This document shows positions 6,635-16,992 of a stretch of 64,000 nt of DNA, in pieces (within the stretch, counting starts at the first letter, position 1; every line of letters starts with the position of its first letter). Source of the DNA: Enterobacter sp. Bisph1 (GTDB taxonomy: Bacteria > Pseudomonadota > Gammaproteobacteria > Enterobacterales > Enterobacteriaceae); contig NZ_JXAG01000035.1 in assembly GCF_000814905.1 (NCBI RefSeq), forward strand, positions 186,001-250,000, in the 5' to 3' direction. The position numbers and the translations under genes were made by a program. The notes under the pieces are model-generated. The model had not been told where the DNA came from. It ran no database searches and saw nothing but the letters and a program-made list of their open reading frames with translations.

Positions 6635-8683
6635 TTACTTCGCGGGAGCGGGCTGTGCCGCCGGCTGATCTTTTTGCAGATGCGCCAGGTCAAGAGCAAT
6701 ATGAACCGTTTCATCGAGATACGGATCGGGCTCATGATAATCTTTTGGCAAATCATCCAGTTTTTTCAGCAACGGCTTGCCTTCGCGTTTGAAGCGGTCG
6801 TTAAGACGGGAGAGACGAATAGCATCGTCTTCCGCATTCTCCTTCTCGCGCTGGGCAAGATTCAGCGAAACGATATTGCGCTTATCTTTCAGAGCATCGA
6901 AGCGGGCAATGTCCTTCATGATGTACTGGAATTCAGGATCTTTGGCGATACGCTCGTCATGATCTTTTAGCAACTCTGCGCCGAAGGGTTTTAAGTCGCC
7001 CGACTTCACAAACGTTGCCGCGTTGATGCTGTCCCATGGCAATGCGTTATCTTCAAATTTCTCGCCGGTCTCCGTCACCTGCGTGCCCGTCGGCATCAGG
7101 ATATCCGGCGTTACGCCTTTACGTTGCGTACTGCCGCCATTGACGCGATAGAATTTCTGAATGGTGTACTGCACCGAACCCAGCGCAGGCCATTCCGGGC
7201 GCAGCATCTGATCGTAAATACGGTTCAGAGAACGGTACTGCTGAACGGTACCTTTACCGAAAGTCGGTTCGCCGACAATCAGCGCGCGGCCATAGTCCTG
7301 CATTGCCGCAGCAAAGATTTCCGAGGCTGAGGCACTGAAGCGATCGACCAGCACCACCAGCGGACCTTTGTAATAGACCACGCCATCGGTATCGCTGTCC
7401 TCACGCACTTTGCCGTTATTGTCACGTACCTGAACCACCGGGCCGGACGGAATAAACAGACCAGAGAGCGAGACCGCTTCCGTCAGAGCGCCACCGCCGT
7501 TAGTGCGCAGATCGATAACGACGCTGCTGACATTTTGTTTCTCGAGTTTCTGCAGCTGAACTTTCACATCGTCAGTCAGACCAACGTAGAAGCCCGGAAT
7601 GTCCAGCACGCCCACTTTCTCTTTGCCAACGGTTTTCACGGACATTTTCACTGCCCGATCTTCCAGACGAATTCGCTCACGCGTCAGCGTAACGATGCGC
7701 GTTTTGGTGCCCTTGCCTGCCGGCAGAATTTCGAGGCGCACTTTACTGCCTTTCGGCCCTTTAATCAGCGCGACCACGTCATCCAGACGCCAGCCAATGA
7801 CGTCCACCATACTTTGACCCGTTTGCCCGACGCCAACGATACGATCGCCCACGCTGATGGCTTTACTTTTCGCCGCCGGACCGCCTGCCACCATGGAATT
7901 GATCACAGTGTAATCGTCATCACCCTGCAATACCGCACCGATCCCTTCAAGTGAAAGGCTCATTTCGGTATTGAACTGCTCGGTGTTACGCGGTGAGAGG
8001 TAATTGGTATGCGGGTCAATTTCGCGGGCAAAAGAGGTCATTGCCAGCGAGAACACATCTTCGCTGTTGGTCTGCGCAAGGCGACGAATGGCAAATTTAT
8101 AGCGCCGCGTCAGGGTTTCACGGATCTCTTTCTCATCTTTCCCCGTCAGCTTCAGGCTCAGCTCGTCATATTTGACTTTGCTGTCCCACAGCGCGTTCAG
8201 CTCTGCTTCGTCTTTGGGCCATGGCGCTTTGCTGCGGTCAAGATTAAACGTCTCGTTACCGGAAAAATCCATCGGACGTTCCAGCACTTTCAACGCATAT
8301 TGATAACGCTCAAAACGGCGCTTCTGCGCCAGGTTATACAGATCGTAAAAGACGTCCAGCTTACCGCTGCGCAGTTCATCGCCAATCTGGCCTTTTTTCT
8401 GCGAAAACTGTTCGACATCGCTCGCCAACAGCACGTTATGGCTGTAATCGAGCAAATTGAGATAACGGTTGAAAATCTTTGCCGAAAAGGCGGCATCCAA
8501 ATCAAATTGACGGTAGTGAGAGCGGGTGAAACGCGACGTAACGCGTTCGCTCACCGTCGCGTGCTGAGTCTCTTCCTTTAATACGGGAATTTGATCGGCA
8601 CGGGTAATCTCTTCAACAGCCAGCGCGTGGCCTGTTACGAATAACAGACCCGCCAAAGCTGTGCGCTTAAACAAAGTGTTCAT
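6635..8683 (-). CDS. prc: Periplasmic tail-specific protease Prc
   Basis: Prc (Tsp) is a periplasmic serine protease that cleaves proteins from nonpolar C-termini. It processes FtsI and, with NlpI, degrades the peptidoglycan hydrolase MepS. The 682-residue precursor has a signal peptide (to about residue 22) and a PDZ domain around 240-320. The S41 protease core contains RFSASASEI (catalytic Ser about 452) and FGKGTVQQ (catalytic Lys about 477). Length equals E. coli Prc. It follows proQ by 19 bp and is co-transcribed with it. Confidence 0.97.
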   Translation of the reverse strand: MNTLFKRTALAGLLFVTGHALAVEEITRADQIPVLKEETQHATVSERVTSRFTRSHYRQFDLDAAFSAKIFNRYLNLLDYSHNVLLASDVEQFSQKKGQIGDELRSGKLDVFYDLYNLAQKRRFERYQYALKVLERPMDFSGNETFNLDRSKAPWPKDEAELNALWDSKVKYDELSLKLTGKDEKEIRETLTRRYKFAIRRLAQTNSEDVFSLAMTSFAREIDPHTNYLSPRNTEQFNTEMSLSLEGIGAVLQGDDDYTVINSMVAGGPAAKSKAISVGDRIVGVGQTGQSMVDVIGWRLDDVVALIKGPKGSKVRLEILPAGKGTKTRIVTLTRERIRLEDRAVKMSVKTVGKEKVGVLDIPGFYVGLTDDVKVQLQKLEKQNVSSVVIDLRTNGGGALTEAVSLSGLFIPSGPVVQVRDNNGKVREDSDTDGVVYYKGPLVVLVDRFSASASEIFAAAMQDYGRALIVGEPTFGKGTVQQYRSLNRIYDQMLRPEWPALGSVQYTIQKFYRVNGGSTQRKGVTPDILMPTGTQVTETGEKFEDNALPWDSINAATFVKSGDLKPFGAELLKDHDERIAKDPEFQYIMKDIARFDALKDKRNIVSLNLAQREKENAEDDAIRLSRLNDRFKREGKPLLKKLDDLPKDYHEPDPYLDETVHIALDLAHLQKDQPAAQPAPAK

Positions 8684-8702
8684 GCCAGGCCAGGCCTCCG
8701 TT

Positions 8703-9392
8703 TCAGAACATCAAATGTTCTGCGCGTACAATCATCGACATACCCGAGCTAAGCTGTACGCGAACGCCATCTTTCGTGATTTCCAGCACCGTAGCGTCCA
8801 TCGCATTGTTCCCTGCCTTCACCTTCAGGTTCTGGCCAACGCTCAGTACAGATAAATCCGAAACTGGCGTATGGCGCTCTTCTGGCTTCGGTGCGCGCGG
8901 GGCTTTTGCGACAGGTTTGTCAGCACGAGGTTTGCGTTCAGCATCCTCTTTGCGACGCGGAGCAGCCGGGCGGGCTTTACGCTCGCGGCGCGGTGCCTCT
9001 TCGGTCCCTGCAGCAGCGGCGGCTTCGCGTTTTTTAGCCTGCTGTTCAGCACGCTGTGCCTGAACGCGAGCTTTGGCTTCTTCAAGCTGTTTACGGGCGT
9101 GTTCTACGTGCTGCTCATCAAGCACGCCGCAGGCGTTGCCATCGAGGTCAACACGCGCCGCACCGGCTTTAATACCGTAAAGGTAGCGCCAGCTCGAAGT
9201 GTAAAGACGTAAAGCGGAACGAAGCTGAGTTTTGCTGAGATTCATCTCACCCTCAACACGCGCGACTAAATCCTGAAAAATACCGATTTTCAGGGGGCGT
9301 GCTTCGCCTTCAGCACTGAAACAGTGAGGGAAACGTTCGGCCAAAAAAGCGATAACTTCTTTACTGCTATTCAACTTAGGTTGATTTTCCAT
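8703..9392 (-). CDS. proQ: RNA chaperone ProQ
   Basis: ProQ binds structured small RNAs and mRNA 3' ends and acts as a global post-transcriptional regulator; it was first found through osmoregulation of ProP. The 229-residue protein has an N-terminal FinO/ProQ RNA-binding domain (residues 1-115). A long basic, low-complexity linker rich in Lys, Arg, Ala and Pro (about 120-175) leads to a C-terminal Tudor-like domain ([15 protein letters not shown] to the end). It is slightly shorter than E. coli ProQ (232), with the difference in the linker. It heads the proQ-prc operon. Confidence 0.97.
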   Translation of the reverse strand: MENQPKLNSSKEVIAFLAERFPHCFSAEGEARPLKIGIFQDLVARVEGEMNLSKTQLRSALRLYTSSWRYLYGIKAGAARVDLDGNACGVLDEQHVEHARKQLEEAKARVQAQRAEQQAKKREAAAAAGTEEAPRRERKARPAAPRRKEDAERKPRADKPVAKAPRAPKPEERHTPVSDLSVLSVGQNLKVKAGNNAMDATVLEITKDGVRVQLSSGMSMIVRAEHLMF

Positions 9393-9488
9393 GAAATTTC
9401 CTGATTACAACGGACGTTGCCAACAAGCGCAGGCATGAACAGGCGTCATTATAATGACGCTATCGGTAAATGCTACGTTATCCGTTGA

Positions 9489-9986
9489 TTATCCTGCGAC
9501 GGGAGCAAAGATTTTTTGATAATCGGTCGCCGCAAGAACATTTTCAAGATGCGAAACCAGTTCGCGCAGCCCCTGCTCATCTTCGGCGGTGAAACGGGAA
9601 AAGACAATGCTGTCGATATCCAGGACGCCAATAATATGATTATTCACCGTTATCGGCAGTACGATTTCAGAATTGCTTGCGGCATCGCAGGCAATATGAC
9701 CATCGAACTGATGCACATCTTCAACACGCTGCACCTGGTTTTGCGCCACGGCCGTACCGCAAACGCCGCGACCAACAGGGATACGCACACAGGCAATCTT
9801 GCCCTGGAACGGTCCTAATACCAGCGTCTCGCCTTCCAGCAGATAAAAACCAGCCCAGTTTACCCCATCAAGGCGTTCATACAGCAGTGCGCTGGTATTC
9901 GCCAGCGTCGCTAAAAAACTGGTCTCACCGGCCATTAACGCCTGAAAATCGCGGTTTAAATCCGCGTAAAAATCTATTTTGTCCAT
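9489..9986 (-). CDS. msrC: Free methionine-(R)-sulfoxide reductase MsrC
   Basis: MsrC reduces the R epimer of free methionine sulfoxide, repairing oxidised methionine in the cytoplasm. The 165-residue protein is a single GAF domain. It keeps the three functional cysteines in this numbering at 66 (KIACVRIP), 76 (GRGVCGTA) and 100 (GHIACDAA). They have the same spacing as Cys84, Cys94 and Cys118 in the longer E. coli numbering. It is divergent from letA, with about 130 bp between them. Confidence 0.94.
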   Translation of the reverse strand: MDKIDFYADLNRDFQALMAGETSFLATLANTSALLYERLDGVNWAGFYLLEGETLVLGPFQGKIACVRIPVGRGVCGTAVAQNQVQRVEDVHQFDGHIACDAASNSEIVLPITVNNHIIGVLDIDSIVFSRFTAEDEQGLRELVSHLENVLAATDYQKIFAPVAG

Positions 9987-10118
9987 TATCCAATCACTTT
10001 GATGTCTTACTTCGAAAAACGGCTTAGCCTATTAAAATAAGCATTAAATGCGTTGATGCTCAAGATGTTCACTACATGAGTTAAGATAGATCCACCTAAA
10101 CATTTTCTGATGCACGCA

Positions 10119-11402
10119 ATGGCACTAAAGATACAACAAATTTCGCCGGGCAAAAAAATCGCCATTCATCGCATGGGCGAAGCATTGCCACGCGCACATT
10201 ATCAGCGCTGCCCCCAGTGCGATACGTTTTTTGCGTTACCGGTTATGAAATCGCACCAAAGTGCATTTTGTCCCTGCTGCGATGCGAAAGTCCGGGACGG
10301 ACGCGACTGGTCATTAACCCGCCTTGGCGCCATGGCGATAACCATGATTTTGTTAATGCCCTTCGCCTGGGGAGAGCCGTTGTTGCACCTCTATTTGCTT
10401 GGCGTGCGTATTGACGCCAACCTGCTGCAGGGGATCTGGCAAATGACCGCGCAAGGCTCGCCGCTCACCGGTGCGATGGTGCTGTTCTGTACCGTCGGCG
10501 CGCCGCTGGTACTGGTGACCGCCATTGCATACTTATGGCTGGGGAATATTCTCGGCATGAACCTGCGCCCGGTATTGTTGATGCTGGAAAAGCTCAAAGA
10601 GTGGGTGATGCTGGATATCTATCTGGTCGGTATTGGTGTGGCCTCGATTAAGGTGCAGGATTACGCTTATCTGCAGCCGGGGATTGGCTTGTTCGCTTTC
10701 GGCGCGCTGGTGATTTTAAGCGTGATGACGCTTATCCATCTCAATGTGGAACAGCTATGGGATCGTTTCTATCCACAGCGTCCGGCCAGCCGGCCCGATC
10801 CCCTAATGCAGGTCTGCCTCGGCTGTCACTTTACCGGTTTTGCCGACGCCCGCGGGCGCTGCACGCGCTGCCATATTCCGCTACCGCACCGGCGTAAACA
10901 CAGTCTGCAGAAATGCTGGGCATCGCTGATCGCTTCCTTGATATTCCTGTTCCCGGCGAATCTGCTGCCGATTTCAATTATTTATGTGAATGGGGCGCGG
11001 CAGGAAGATACTATTATGTCGGGAATCATCTCACTGGCGGACAGCAATATTGCCGTTGCCGGTGTGGTATTTATCGCCAGTATTCTGGTGCCATTTACCA
11101 AAGTGATTGTGCTGTTTACACTGCTTATCAGCATCCATTTTAAATTTGAACAGGGACTACGCACCCGCATTTTGCTTTTGCGCTTTGTGACCTGGATTGG
11201 GCGTTGGTCGATGCTCGATCTGTTTGTCATTTCCCTAATGATGTCACTGATTAACCGCGACCAGCTACTTGCTTTTACTATGGGACCCGCTGCGTTTTAT
11301 TTCGGTGCGGCGGTGATTTTGACTATTCTTGCTGTGGAATGGCTGGACAGCCGCTTACTTTGGGATGCACATGAGTCAGGAAACCCCCGCTTCGCCGACT
11401 GA
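10119..11402 (+). CDS. letA: Inner-membrane lipid-transport protein LetA
   Basis: LetA (YebS) partners LetB in an MCE-type lipid transport system between the inner and outer membranes. The 427-residue protein has two similar halves. Each starts with a cysteine-rich, zinc-ribbon-like module (CPQC and CPCC near residues 32-54; CLGC and CTRC near 230-250) followed by several transmembrane helices. It belongs to the PqiA family. An ATG three codons upstream exists, but starting at MALKIQQ gives the E. coli length. The last 32 bp overlap letB, indicating a coupled operon. Confidence 0.93.
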   Translation: MALKIQQISPGKKIAIHRMGEALPRAHYQRCPQCDTFFALPVMKSHQSAFCPCCDAKVRDGRDWSLTRLGAMAITMILLMPFAWGEPLLHLYLLGVRIDANLLQGIWQMTAQGSPLTGAMVLFCTVGAPLVLVTAIAYLWLGNILGMNLRPVLLMLEKLKEWVMLDIYLVGIGVASIKVQDYAYLQPGIGLFAFGALVILSVMTLIHLNVEQLWDRFYPQRPASRPDPLMQVCLGCHFTGFADARGRCTRCHIPLPHRRKHSLQKCWASLIASLIFLFPANLLPISIIYVNGARQEDTIMSGIISLADSNIAVAGVVFIASILVPFTKVIVLFTLLISIHFKFEQGLRTRILLLRFVTWIGRWSMLDLFVISLMMSLINRDQLLAFTMGPAAFYFGAAVILTILAVEWLDSRLLWDAHESGNPRFAD

Positions 11403-14004
11403 AGCGCGCATTAAAACAAAACGTCGCATTTCGCCGTTCTGGTTGCTCCCGGTGATTGCTCTGCTGATTGCAGGCTGGCTTATCTGGAGCAGTTATGAAG
11501 ATCGCGGCAATACTATCACCATTGATTTTATGTCCGCCGATGGCATCGTTGCAGGACGTACGCCGGTGCGCTATCAGGGCGTTGAAGTGGGCACCGTGCA
11601 AGATATTCGCCTGAGTGAAGATCTGAAGAAAATCGAAGTGCGCGCCAGTATCAAAGCGGATATGAAAGATGCCCTGCGCAGTGAAACACAGTTCTGGCTG
11701 GTGACGCCTAAAGCCTCTCTGGCCGGCATTTCCGGCCTCGATGCGCTGGTTGGCGGGAACTATATTGGCATGATGCCGGGCAAAGGCGAACCGCAAGAAC
11801 ACTTCAGCGCGCTGGATACGCAGCCCAAATACCGCCTCAATAATGGCGAGCTAATGATTCATCTGCATGCGCCCGACTTAGGGGCGTTGAACAGCGGTTC
11901 GCTGGTCTATTTCCGCAAAATCCCGGTGGGCCGTGTTTACGATTACGCCATTAACGCCAATAAGCAGGGCGTGACCATTGATGTGCTGATTGAACGCCGT
12001 TTCACCAACCTGGTAAAAAAAGGTAGCCGCTTCTGGAATGTTTCCGGTCTGAAAGCTGACGTGGGGTTAAGCGGTGCCAAAATCGAGCTCGAAAGCATGG
12101 CCTCGCTGGTTAACGGCGCGATTGCCTTTGACTCGCCCGAGGATTCGCAACCGGCGGCGCAGGAAGATGAGTTTGGCTTGTATGAAGACCTGGCCCACAG
12201 CCAGCGCGGCGTACTGGTGAAACTGGATTTACCCGGCGGCCAGGGGCTGAAAGCGGGATCAACGCCGCTGATGTATCAGGGGCTGGAAGTCGGTCAATTG
12301 ACCAAAATAGATCTTAATCCCGGCGGTGCGGTAAGCGGCGAGCTAACGGTGGATCCGAGCGTCGTTAATTTGCTACGCGATAACACGCGTATCGAAATGC
12401 ACAATCCCAAAATTTCCCTCAGCAACGCCAATCTCAGCGCGTTATTGACCGGTAGCACGCTGGAACTGGTTCCCGGTGAAGGCCAGCCGCGTAACCATTT
12501 TACCGTTCTGCCGGCGGATAAAACCCTGCTGCAGGATCCGGGCGTCATTACCCTGACCCTTACCGCGCCGGAGAGTTACGGCATTGACGCCGGGCAACCG
12601 CTGGTGCTGCATGGGGTACAGGTGGGTCAGGTGCTGGAGCGTAAACTGACCAGCAAAGGCGTCAGCTTTGCTATCGCCATCGATCCGCAGTATCGCGATC
12701 TGGTCCACGGTGACAGTAAGTTCGTGGTAAACAGCCGGGTGGATGTCAAAGTAGGGCTGGATGGCGTTGAGTTCCTCGCCGCCAGCGCTAACGAGTGGAT
12801 TAGCGGCGGCATTCGTATTCTGCCCGGTGACAAAGGCGAGATGAAAAGCAGTTATCCGCTGTTTGCCAATCTCGATAAAGCGCTGGAAAACAGCCTCAGC
12901 GACCTGCCCACCACCACCTTAACCCTGACGGCGGACACCTTGCCGGATGTGCAGGCCGGTTCGGTGGTGCTGTATCGTAAATTTGAAGTGGGTGAAGTAA
13001 TTACCGTACGCCCACGGGCTAACGCTTTTGATATCGATCTGCATATCAAACCGGAATACCGTAACTTGCTGACCAGCAACAGTGTTTTCTGGGCTGAAGG
13101 CGGCGCAAAAGTGCAGCTTAACGGCAGCGGTCTGACCGTGCAGGCCGCCCCGCTCTCGCGGGCTATTAAAGGGGCGATCAGTTTCGATAACCTGAGCGGG
13201 GCCAGCGGGCGCGTACGCAAAGGGGATAAACGCGTCCTTTACGCCTCGGAAACCTCCGCGCGCGCGGTCGGCGGTCAAATCACGCTGCATGCCTTTGATG
13301 CCGGTAAACTGGCAGCAGGAATGCCTATCCGCTATTTAGGTATTGATATCGGGCAGATTCAGGATCTGCAACTGATCACCAGCAAGAACGAAGTGCAGGC
13401 CAGCGCGGTGCTCTATCCGGAGTATGTACAGACGTTTGCCCGCGCAGGTACTCGCTTTTCGGTGATCACCCCGCAAATCTCCGCCGCCGGCGTGGAACAT
13501 CTCGATACCCTGCTGCAGGCCTATATCAACGTTGAGCCAGGCCGTGGCGAAGCGCGACGAGATTTTGAGATTTCAGAAGCGACCATTACGGATTCGCGTT
13601 ACCTCGACGGGTTGAATATTGTGGTTGAAGCGCCGGAAGGGGGTTCGATCAATATCGGTACGCCGGTGCTGTTCCGCGGTATCGAAGTGGGTACCGTAAC
13701 GGGTCTGATGCTTGGCTCGCTCTCGGATCGGGTGATGATTGGGATGCGCATCAGTAAACGTTATCAACATCTGGTGCGTAATAATTCGGTGTTCTGGCTT
13801 GCCTCAGGCTACTCGCTGGACTTTGGTCTGGTAGGCGGGGTAGTGAAAACCGGGACCTTTAACCAGTTTATTCGCGGCGGTATTGCCTTTGCCACACCGC
13901 CGGAAACGCCGCTGGCGCCGAAAGCACAACCGGGTAAACACTTCTTGCTGCTGGAGAGCGAACCTAAAGAGTGGCGTCAATGGGGCACCGCCCTGCCCCG
14001 TTAA
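11371..14004 (+). CDS. letB: MCE-family periplasm-spanning lipid transport protein LetB
   Basis: LetB (YebT) forms a long hollow tube of stacked hexameric rings that carries lipids across the periplasm. The 877-residue protein has one N-terminal transmembrane helix (about 22-44) and then seven MCE domains. The repeats are visible as recurring motifs: [71 protein letters not shown] and [12 protein letters not shown]. Length equals E. coli YebT. The start at MSQETPAS lies within the end of letA. Confidence 0.95.
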   Translation: MSQETPASPTEARIKTKRRISPFWLLPVIALLIAGWLIWSSYEDRGNTITIDFMSADGIVAGRTPVRYQGVEVGTVQDIRLSEDLKKIEVRASIKADMKDALRSETQFWLVTPKASLAGISGLDALVGGNYIGMMPGKGEPQEHFSALDTQPKYRLNNGELMIHLHAPDLGALNSGSLVYFRKIPVGRVYDYAINANKQGVTIDVLIERRFTNLVKKGSRFWNVSGLKADVGLSGAKIELESMASLVNGAIAFDSPEDSQPAAQEDEFGLYEDLAHSQRGVLVKLDLPGGQGLKAGSTPLMYQGLEVGQLTKIDLNPGGAVSGELTVDPSVVNLLRDNTRIEMHNPKISLSNANLSALLTGSTLELVPGEGQPRNHFTVLPADKTLLQDPGVITLTLTAPESYGIDAGQPLVLHGVQVGQVLERKLTSKGVSFAIAIDPQYRDLVHGDSKFVVNSRVDVKVGLDGVEFLAASANEWISGGIRILPGDKGEMKSSYPLFANLDKALENSLSDLPTTTLTLTADTLPDVQAGSVVLYRKFEVGEVITVRPRANAFDIDLHIKPEYRNLLTSNSVFWAEGGAKVQLNGSGLTVQAAPLSRAIKGAISFDNLSGASGRVRKGDKRVLYASETSARAVGGQITLHAFDAGKLAAGMPIRYLGIDIGQIQDLQLITSKNEVQASAVLYPEYVQTFARAGTRFSVITPQISAAGVEHLDTLLQAYINVEPGRGEARRDFEISEATITDSRYLDGLNIVVEAPEGGSINIGTPVLFRGIEVGTVTGLMLGSLSDRVMIGMRISKRYQHLVRNNSVFWLASGYSLDFGLVGGVVKTGTFNQFIRGGIAFATPPETPLAPKAQPGKHFLLLESEPKEWRQWGTALPR

Positions 14005-14011
14005 GCCTGCG

Positions 14012-14040
14012 GGCTCCGGCGTGCCTGCGCCGGAGCCTTT
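14012..14040 (+). terminator. Hairpin after letB
   Basis: A perfect 9-bp stem GGCTCCGGC/GCCGGAGCC is followed by only three T residues. It lies 8 bp after the letB stop and is at best a partial terminator before rsmF. Confidence 0.5.
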
Positions 14041-14082
14041 ATGTTACACTGCGCGCCTGTTTTTACTCCTGTGGTGCGCTCT

Positions 14083-15522
14083 GTGGCTCAAAACGCTGTC
14101 TACCTTCCCGATGAATTTCTGGCGCAGATGCGCCAGGCGATGCCGGAACATCTCTCCTTCGATGAGTTTATCGCTGCCTGTCAGCGTCCGCTGCGCCGCA
14201 GCATTCGCATTAATACGCTAAAAATCGCTGTAAACGACTTTCTGCAGCTGGTTGCGCCTTACGGCTGGCAATTAACGCCCGTACCCTGGTGCGCGGAAGG
14301 TTTCTGGATTGAGCGTGAAGATGAAGATGCGTTACCGCTGGGCAGCACCGCCGAGCACCTCAGCGGCCTGTTCTATATTCAGGAAGCGAGTTCTATGCTG
14401 CCCGTCGCAGCGCTGTTTGCCGACGGTGAAATACCGCAGCGGGTCATGGATGTCGCCGCGGCACCGGGTTCTAAAACCACCCAAATTGCCGCGAAGATGG
14501 GCAATAACGGTGCCATTCTCGCTAACGAATTTTCTGCCAGCCGCGTCAAAGTGCTGCATGCCAATATCAGCCGTAACGGCATTAGCAATGTCGCCCTCAC
14601 CCATTTTGATGGGCGCGTTTTCGGCCCGGCTTTACCCGAGATGTTCGACGCGATCCTGCTGGATGCCCCCTGCTCCGGCGAAGGTGTGGTCCGTAAAGAT
14701 GCCGATGCGCTAAAGAACTGGTCGATCGCCAGTAATCTGGAGATAGCCGCCACCCAGCGTGAACTTATCGATAGCGCCTTTCATGCCTTAAAACCCGGCG
14801 GCACGTTGGTTTATTCGACCTGCACGTTGAATCGTGATGAAAACGAAGCGATTTGCCTCTGGTTGCAGCAGCAGTACCCGAACGCGGTGGAATTTTTGCC
14901 CCTCGGCGATCTGTTCCCTGACGCGCAACGGGCGCTGACGGCAGACGGTTTTTTGCATGTCTTCCCGCAGATTTACGACTGTGAAGGCTTTTTTGTTGCC
15001 CGCCTGCGCAAAACCGCGGCGGTCGATCCGTTGCCGGCCCCGACCTACAAAGTCGGTCAATTTCCCTTTACCCCGATGAAACCCAAAGAGGCCGCCCAGG
15101 TGGCCGCTGCCGCCCGGGAAGTGGGGCTACAGTGGCATGACGAACTGCATTTATGGCAGCGCGACAAAGAGATTTGGCTGTTCCCGGCAGAGATTGAGCC
15201 GCTGATCGGCAAAATCCGGTTTTCACGTATCGGTCTTCGTCTCGCGGAGAGCTATAACAAAGGCTATCGCTGGCAGCATGAAGCGGTGATTGCGCTGGCC
15301 GGGCATGATAACCCACTGGCGTTTGCCTTGACCCTGGAGGAGGCGGAAGAGTGGTATCGCGGACGCGATGTCTATCCACAAAACCCTCCACTGGGTGATG
15401 AAGTGATTGTCACTTTCCAGGGGCAGCCGCTGGGTCTGGCGAAGAAGATCGGATCGCGTTTAAAGAACAGTTATCCCCGTGAACTGGTGCGCGACGGACG
15501 TCTGTTCGCCGGTAACGCATGA
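14083..15522 (+). CDS. rsmF: 16S rRNA (cytosine1407-C5)-methyltransferase RsmF
   Basis: RsmF (YebU) makes m5C1407 in 16S rRNA within the assembled 30S subunit. The 479-residue protein has the SAM-binding region [14 protein letters not shown] and the two catalytic cysteines of this family (in DAPCSGEG and YSTCTLN). A C-terminal PUA-like RNA-binding region follows. The GTG at 14083 is chosen because it gives exactly the E. coli length and N-terminus (AQNAVYLP). The frame is open 14 codons further upstream, to an ATG that overlaps the letB hairpin. Confidence 0.94.
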   Translation: MAQNAVYLPDEFLAQMRQAMPEHLSFDEFIAACQRPLRRSIRINTLKIAVNDFLQLVAPYGWQLTPVPWCAEGFWIEREDEDALPLGSTAEHLSGLFYIQEASSMLPVAALFADGEIPQRVMDVAAAPGSKTTQIAAKMGNNGAILANEFSASRVKVLHANISRNGISNVALTHFDGRVFGPALPEMFDAILLDAPCSGEGVVRKDADALKNWSIASNLEIAATQRELIDSAFHALKPGGTLVYSTCTLNRDENEAICLWLQQQYPNAVEFLPLGDLFPDAQRALTADGFLHVFPQIYDCEGFFVARLRKTAAVDPLPAPTYKVGQFPFTPMKPKEAAQVAAAAREVGLQWHDELHLWQRDKEIWLFPAEIEPLIGKIRFSRIGLRLAESYNKGYRWQHEAVIALAGHDNPLAFALTLEEAEEWYRGRDVYPQNPPLGDEVIVTFQGQPLGLAKKIGSRLKNSYPRELVRDGRLFAGNA

Positions 15523-15549
15523 CGCTTTGCAAAAAAAAGCGCATTTTTT
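15523..15549 (+). terminator. Terminator of rsmF
   Basis: A short stem CGCTTT/AAAGCG with an A-rich loop is followed by a T6 run. It begins right at the rsmF stop codon. The stem is weak. Confidence 0.55.
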
Positions 15550-15639
15550 GACTGGCATCTTGCTCTTTGTTGTACCAGGCTCAATGATGGGCGGCTTTAC
15601 TGGTCGTACCACATTTTTTGACCATTAATGGAGAGCATT

Positions 15640-15879
15640 ATGACGAAAACCAGCGTGCGTATTGGCACATTTGAGATCGACGATGCTGAGTTGCAAGGAG
15701 ATAATCAGGGCGAGCGAACGTTGCGTATTCCATGCAGTTCTGACCCGGATTTATGTATGCAGCTTGACGCCTGGGACGCGGACACCAGCATTCCCGCAAT
15801 CCTTAACGGCGAACATTCGGTCCTTTATCGCGAACATTACGATCAGCAGTCTGATACCTGGGTTATGCGCCTTGCCTGA
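15640..15879 (+). CDS. yebV: YebV family small protein
   Basis: YebV is a small cytoplasmic protein of unknown function conserved in enterobacteria. The 79-residue product shares SDPDLCMQLDAWDA and LNGEHSVLYR with E. coli YebV (78 residues). Starting at MTKTSVRIG (with GAGAG 7 bp upstream) is preferred over an ATG four codons earlier. It follows rsmF by about 115 bp that include its own likely promoter. Confidence 0.85.
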   Translation: MTKTSVRIGTFEIDDAELQGDNQGERTLRIPCSSDPDLCMQLDAWDADTSIPAILNGEHSVLYREHYDQQSDTWVMRLA

Positions 15880-15888
15880 CCCAATGGA

Positions 15889-15912
15889 AACCCGTCCATG
15901 AGACGGGTTATT
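15889..15912 (+). terminator. Terminator of yebV
   Basis: A perfect 8-bp stem AACCCGTC/GACGGGTT with loop CATGA is followed by ATTTA. It begins 10 bp after the yebV stop. Confidence 0.65.
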
Positions 15913-15984
15913 TACTCGCCCAATTTCCCCTGCCCCCATTCATCCCCTACACTTATCGTTACGCTGTAAGGTTGCGAGGATGGA

Positions 15985-16176
15985 ATGTACGCTCTGGTTT
16001 TATTTGTTTGTTACCTGGATGGTGGCTGTGATGACATCGTGGTCGATGTCTACAATACGCAACGCCAATGTCTTTCCGCTATGAACGATCAGCGAATGCG
16101 TCACGGCGGCTGTTTTCCCGTAGAAGAATTTATTGATGGCTTCTGGCATCCCGCCAGCGAATTTAGCGACTTCTGA
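15985..16176 (+). CDS. yebW: YebW family small protein
   Basis: YebW is a 63-residue conserved protein of unknown function. It is close to E. coli YebW along its whole length (MYALVLFVCYLDGGCDD, then VEEFIDGFWHPA). Four cysteines are present. The hydrophobic N-terminus is too short and too acidic afterwards for a clear signal peptide. Its stop abuts the stop of the convergent pphA. Confidence 0.85.
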   Translation: MYALVLFVCYLDGGCDDIVVDVYNTQRQCLSAMNDQRMRHGGCFPVEEFIDGFWHPASEFSDF

Positions 16177-16821
16177 TTACTGAAGCTGTACCAGCGTAAG
16201 TTCACCGCCAAAGACCGCGCCGGTATCGATATAGTGCTGATTTTGCCCATCAAATCGCTGCCGTAGCGGGGTATGGCCAAACCAGAAATGATCCGCCCCC
16301 GCAATACGCTCGCCTTTCCCCGCCAGCAACTGATTCAATCTGTCCCGTCGCCATAAAACCGATTCGCCATCCAGCTCTTTTTCCCATTGGTACTCCGACG
16401 CCGGATAATCTGCATGGGCAATCACATTCAGCGTGCCGTCGCAGCGTAGCTCTAAAACGTACGGTAATTCCGCGCAGCTTTGCAGCGCCTCCAGAGCCTG
16501 TTGTTGTTGGGGCTTATCAAGAGAACTGAACCAACTCCCGCCATTGAGTTGCCACATCGCCATATCGCCGTAGCGTAAAGCGTCAATCGCCATCTGCTCG
16601 TGATTGCCGCGTACGCTGCGAAACCAGGACTGTTTGAGTAACACCAGACATTCGAGGCTCTGCGGGCCGCGATCGATTAAATCACCGACGCAGATAAGTA
16701 AATCTTGCCAGGGGTCAAAATGACGCAGCCGTAAAGCCTGCATTAAACGCTGATGACAACCGTGCAGATCGCCCACAATCCAGATATGCCGCCAGTGAAT
16801 GCCATCGATACGCTGATACAT
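16177..16821 (-). CDS. pphA: Serine/threonine-type protein phosphatase PphA
   Basis: PphA is a Mn2+-dependent PPP-family phosphatase, linked in E. coli to heat shock and protein misfolding signalling. The 214-residue product has the metal-site motifs GDLHG (about 18-22), GDLIDRG (about 46-52) and RGNHE (about 71-75), and late FGHTPLR. The start at MYQRIDG is chosen because AAGGGGG sits at good spacing; the frame is open 18 codons upstream without a ribosome site. It is divergent from the VirK/YbjX-family gene. Confidence 0.93.
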   Translation of the reverse strand: MYQRIDGIHWRHIWIVGDLHGCHQRLMQALRLRHFDPWQDLLICVGDLIDRGPQSLECLVLLKQSWFRSVRGNHEQMAIDALRYGDMAMWQLNGGSWFSSLDKPQQQQALEALQSCAELPYVLELRCDGTLNVIAHADYPASEYQWEKELDGESVLWRRDRLNQLLAGKGERIAGADHFWFGHTPLRQRFDGQNQHYIDTGAVFGGELTLVQLQ

Positions 16822-16890
16822 ATTTACCCCCTTCACTTGATTATAGAAAACATCGTCGGAAGCAACTGAAATCATTCATTGCGTTATTTC

Positions 16891-16907
16891 TAAATAGAGT
16901 CTAAACG
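16891..16907. promoter_or_regulatory. Possible PhoP box (reverse orientation)
   Basis: TAAATA-N5-TAAACG on the plus strand is two PhoP-type hexamers at 11-bp spacing in reverse orientation. It lies between divergent pphA and the VirK-like gene, about 85 bp before the latter. VirK-family genes are PhoP-regulated in Salmonella, which makes the site plausible. The half-sites are imperfect. Confidence 0.35.
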
Positions 16908-16992
16908 GATCGGGAATAAACCCCGAAGAACGCTTAAATTGCATTTTGCGTACCTCTAAAATAGTCACTGATATTTTAAGAGGTTTTTATCC

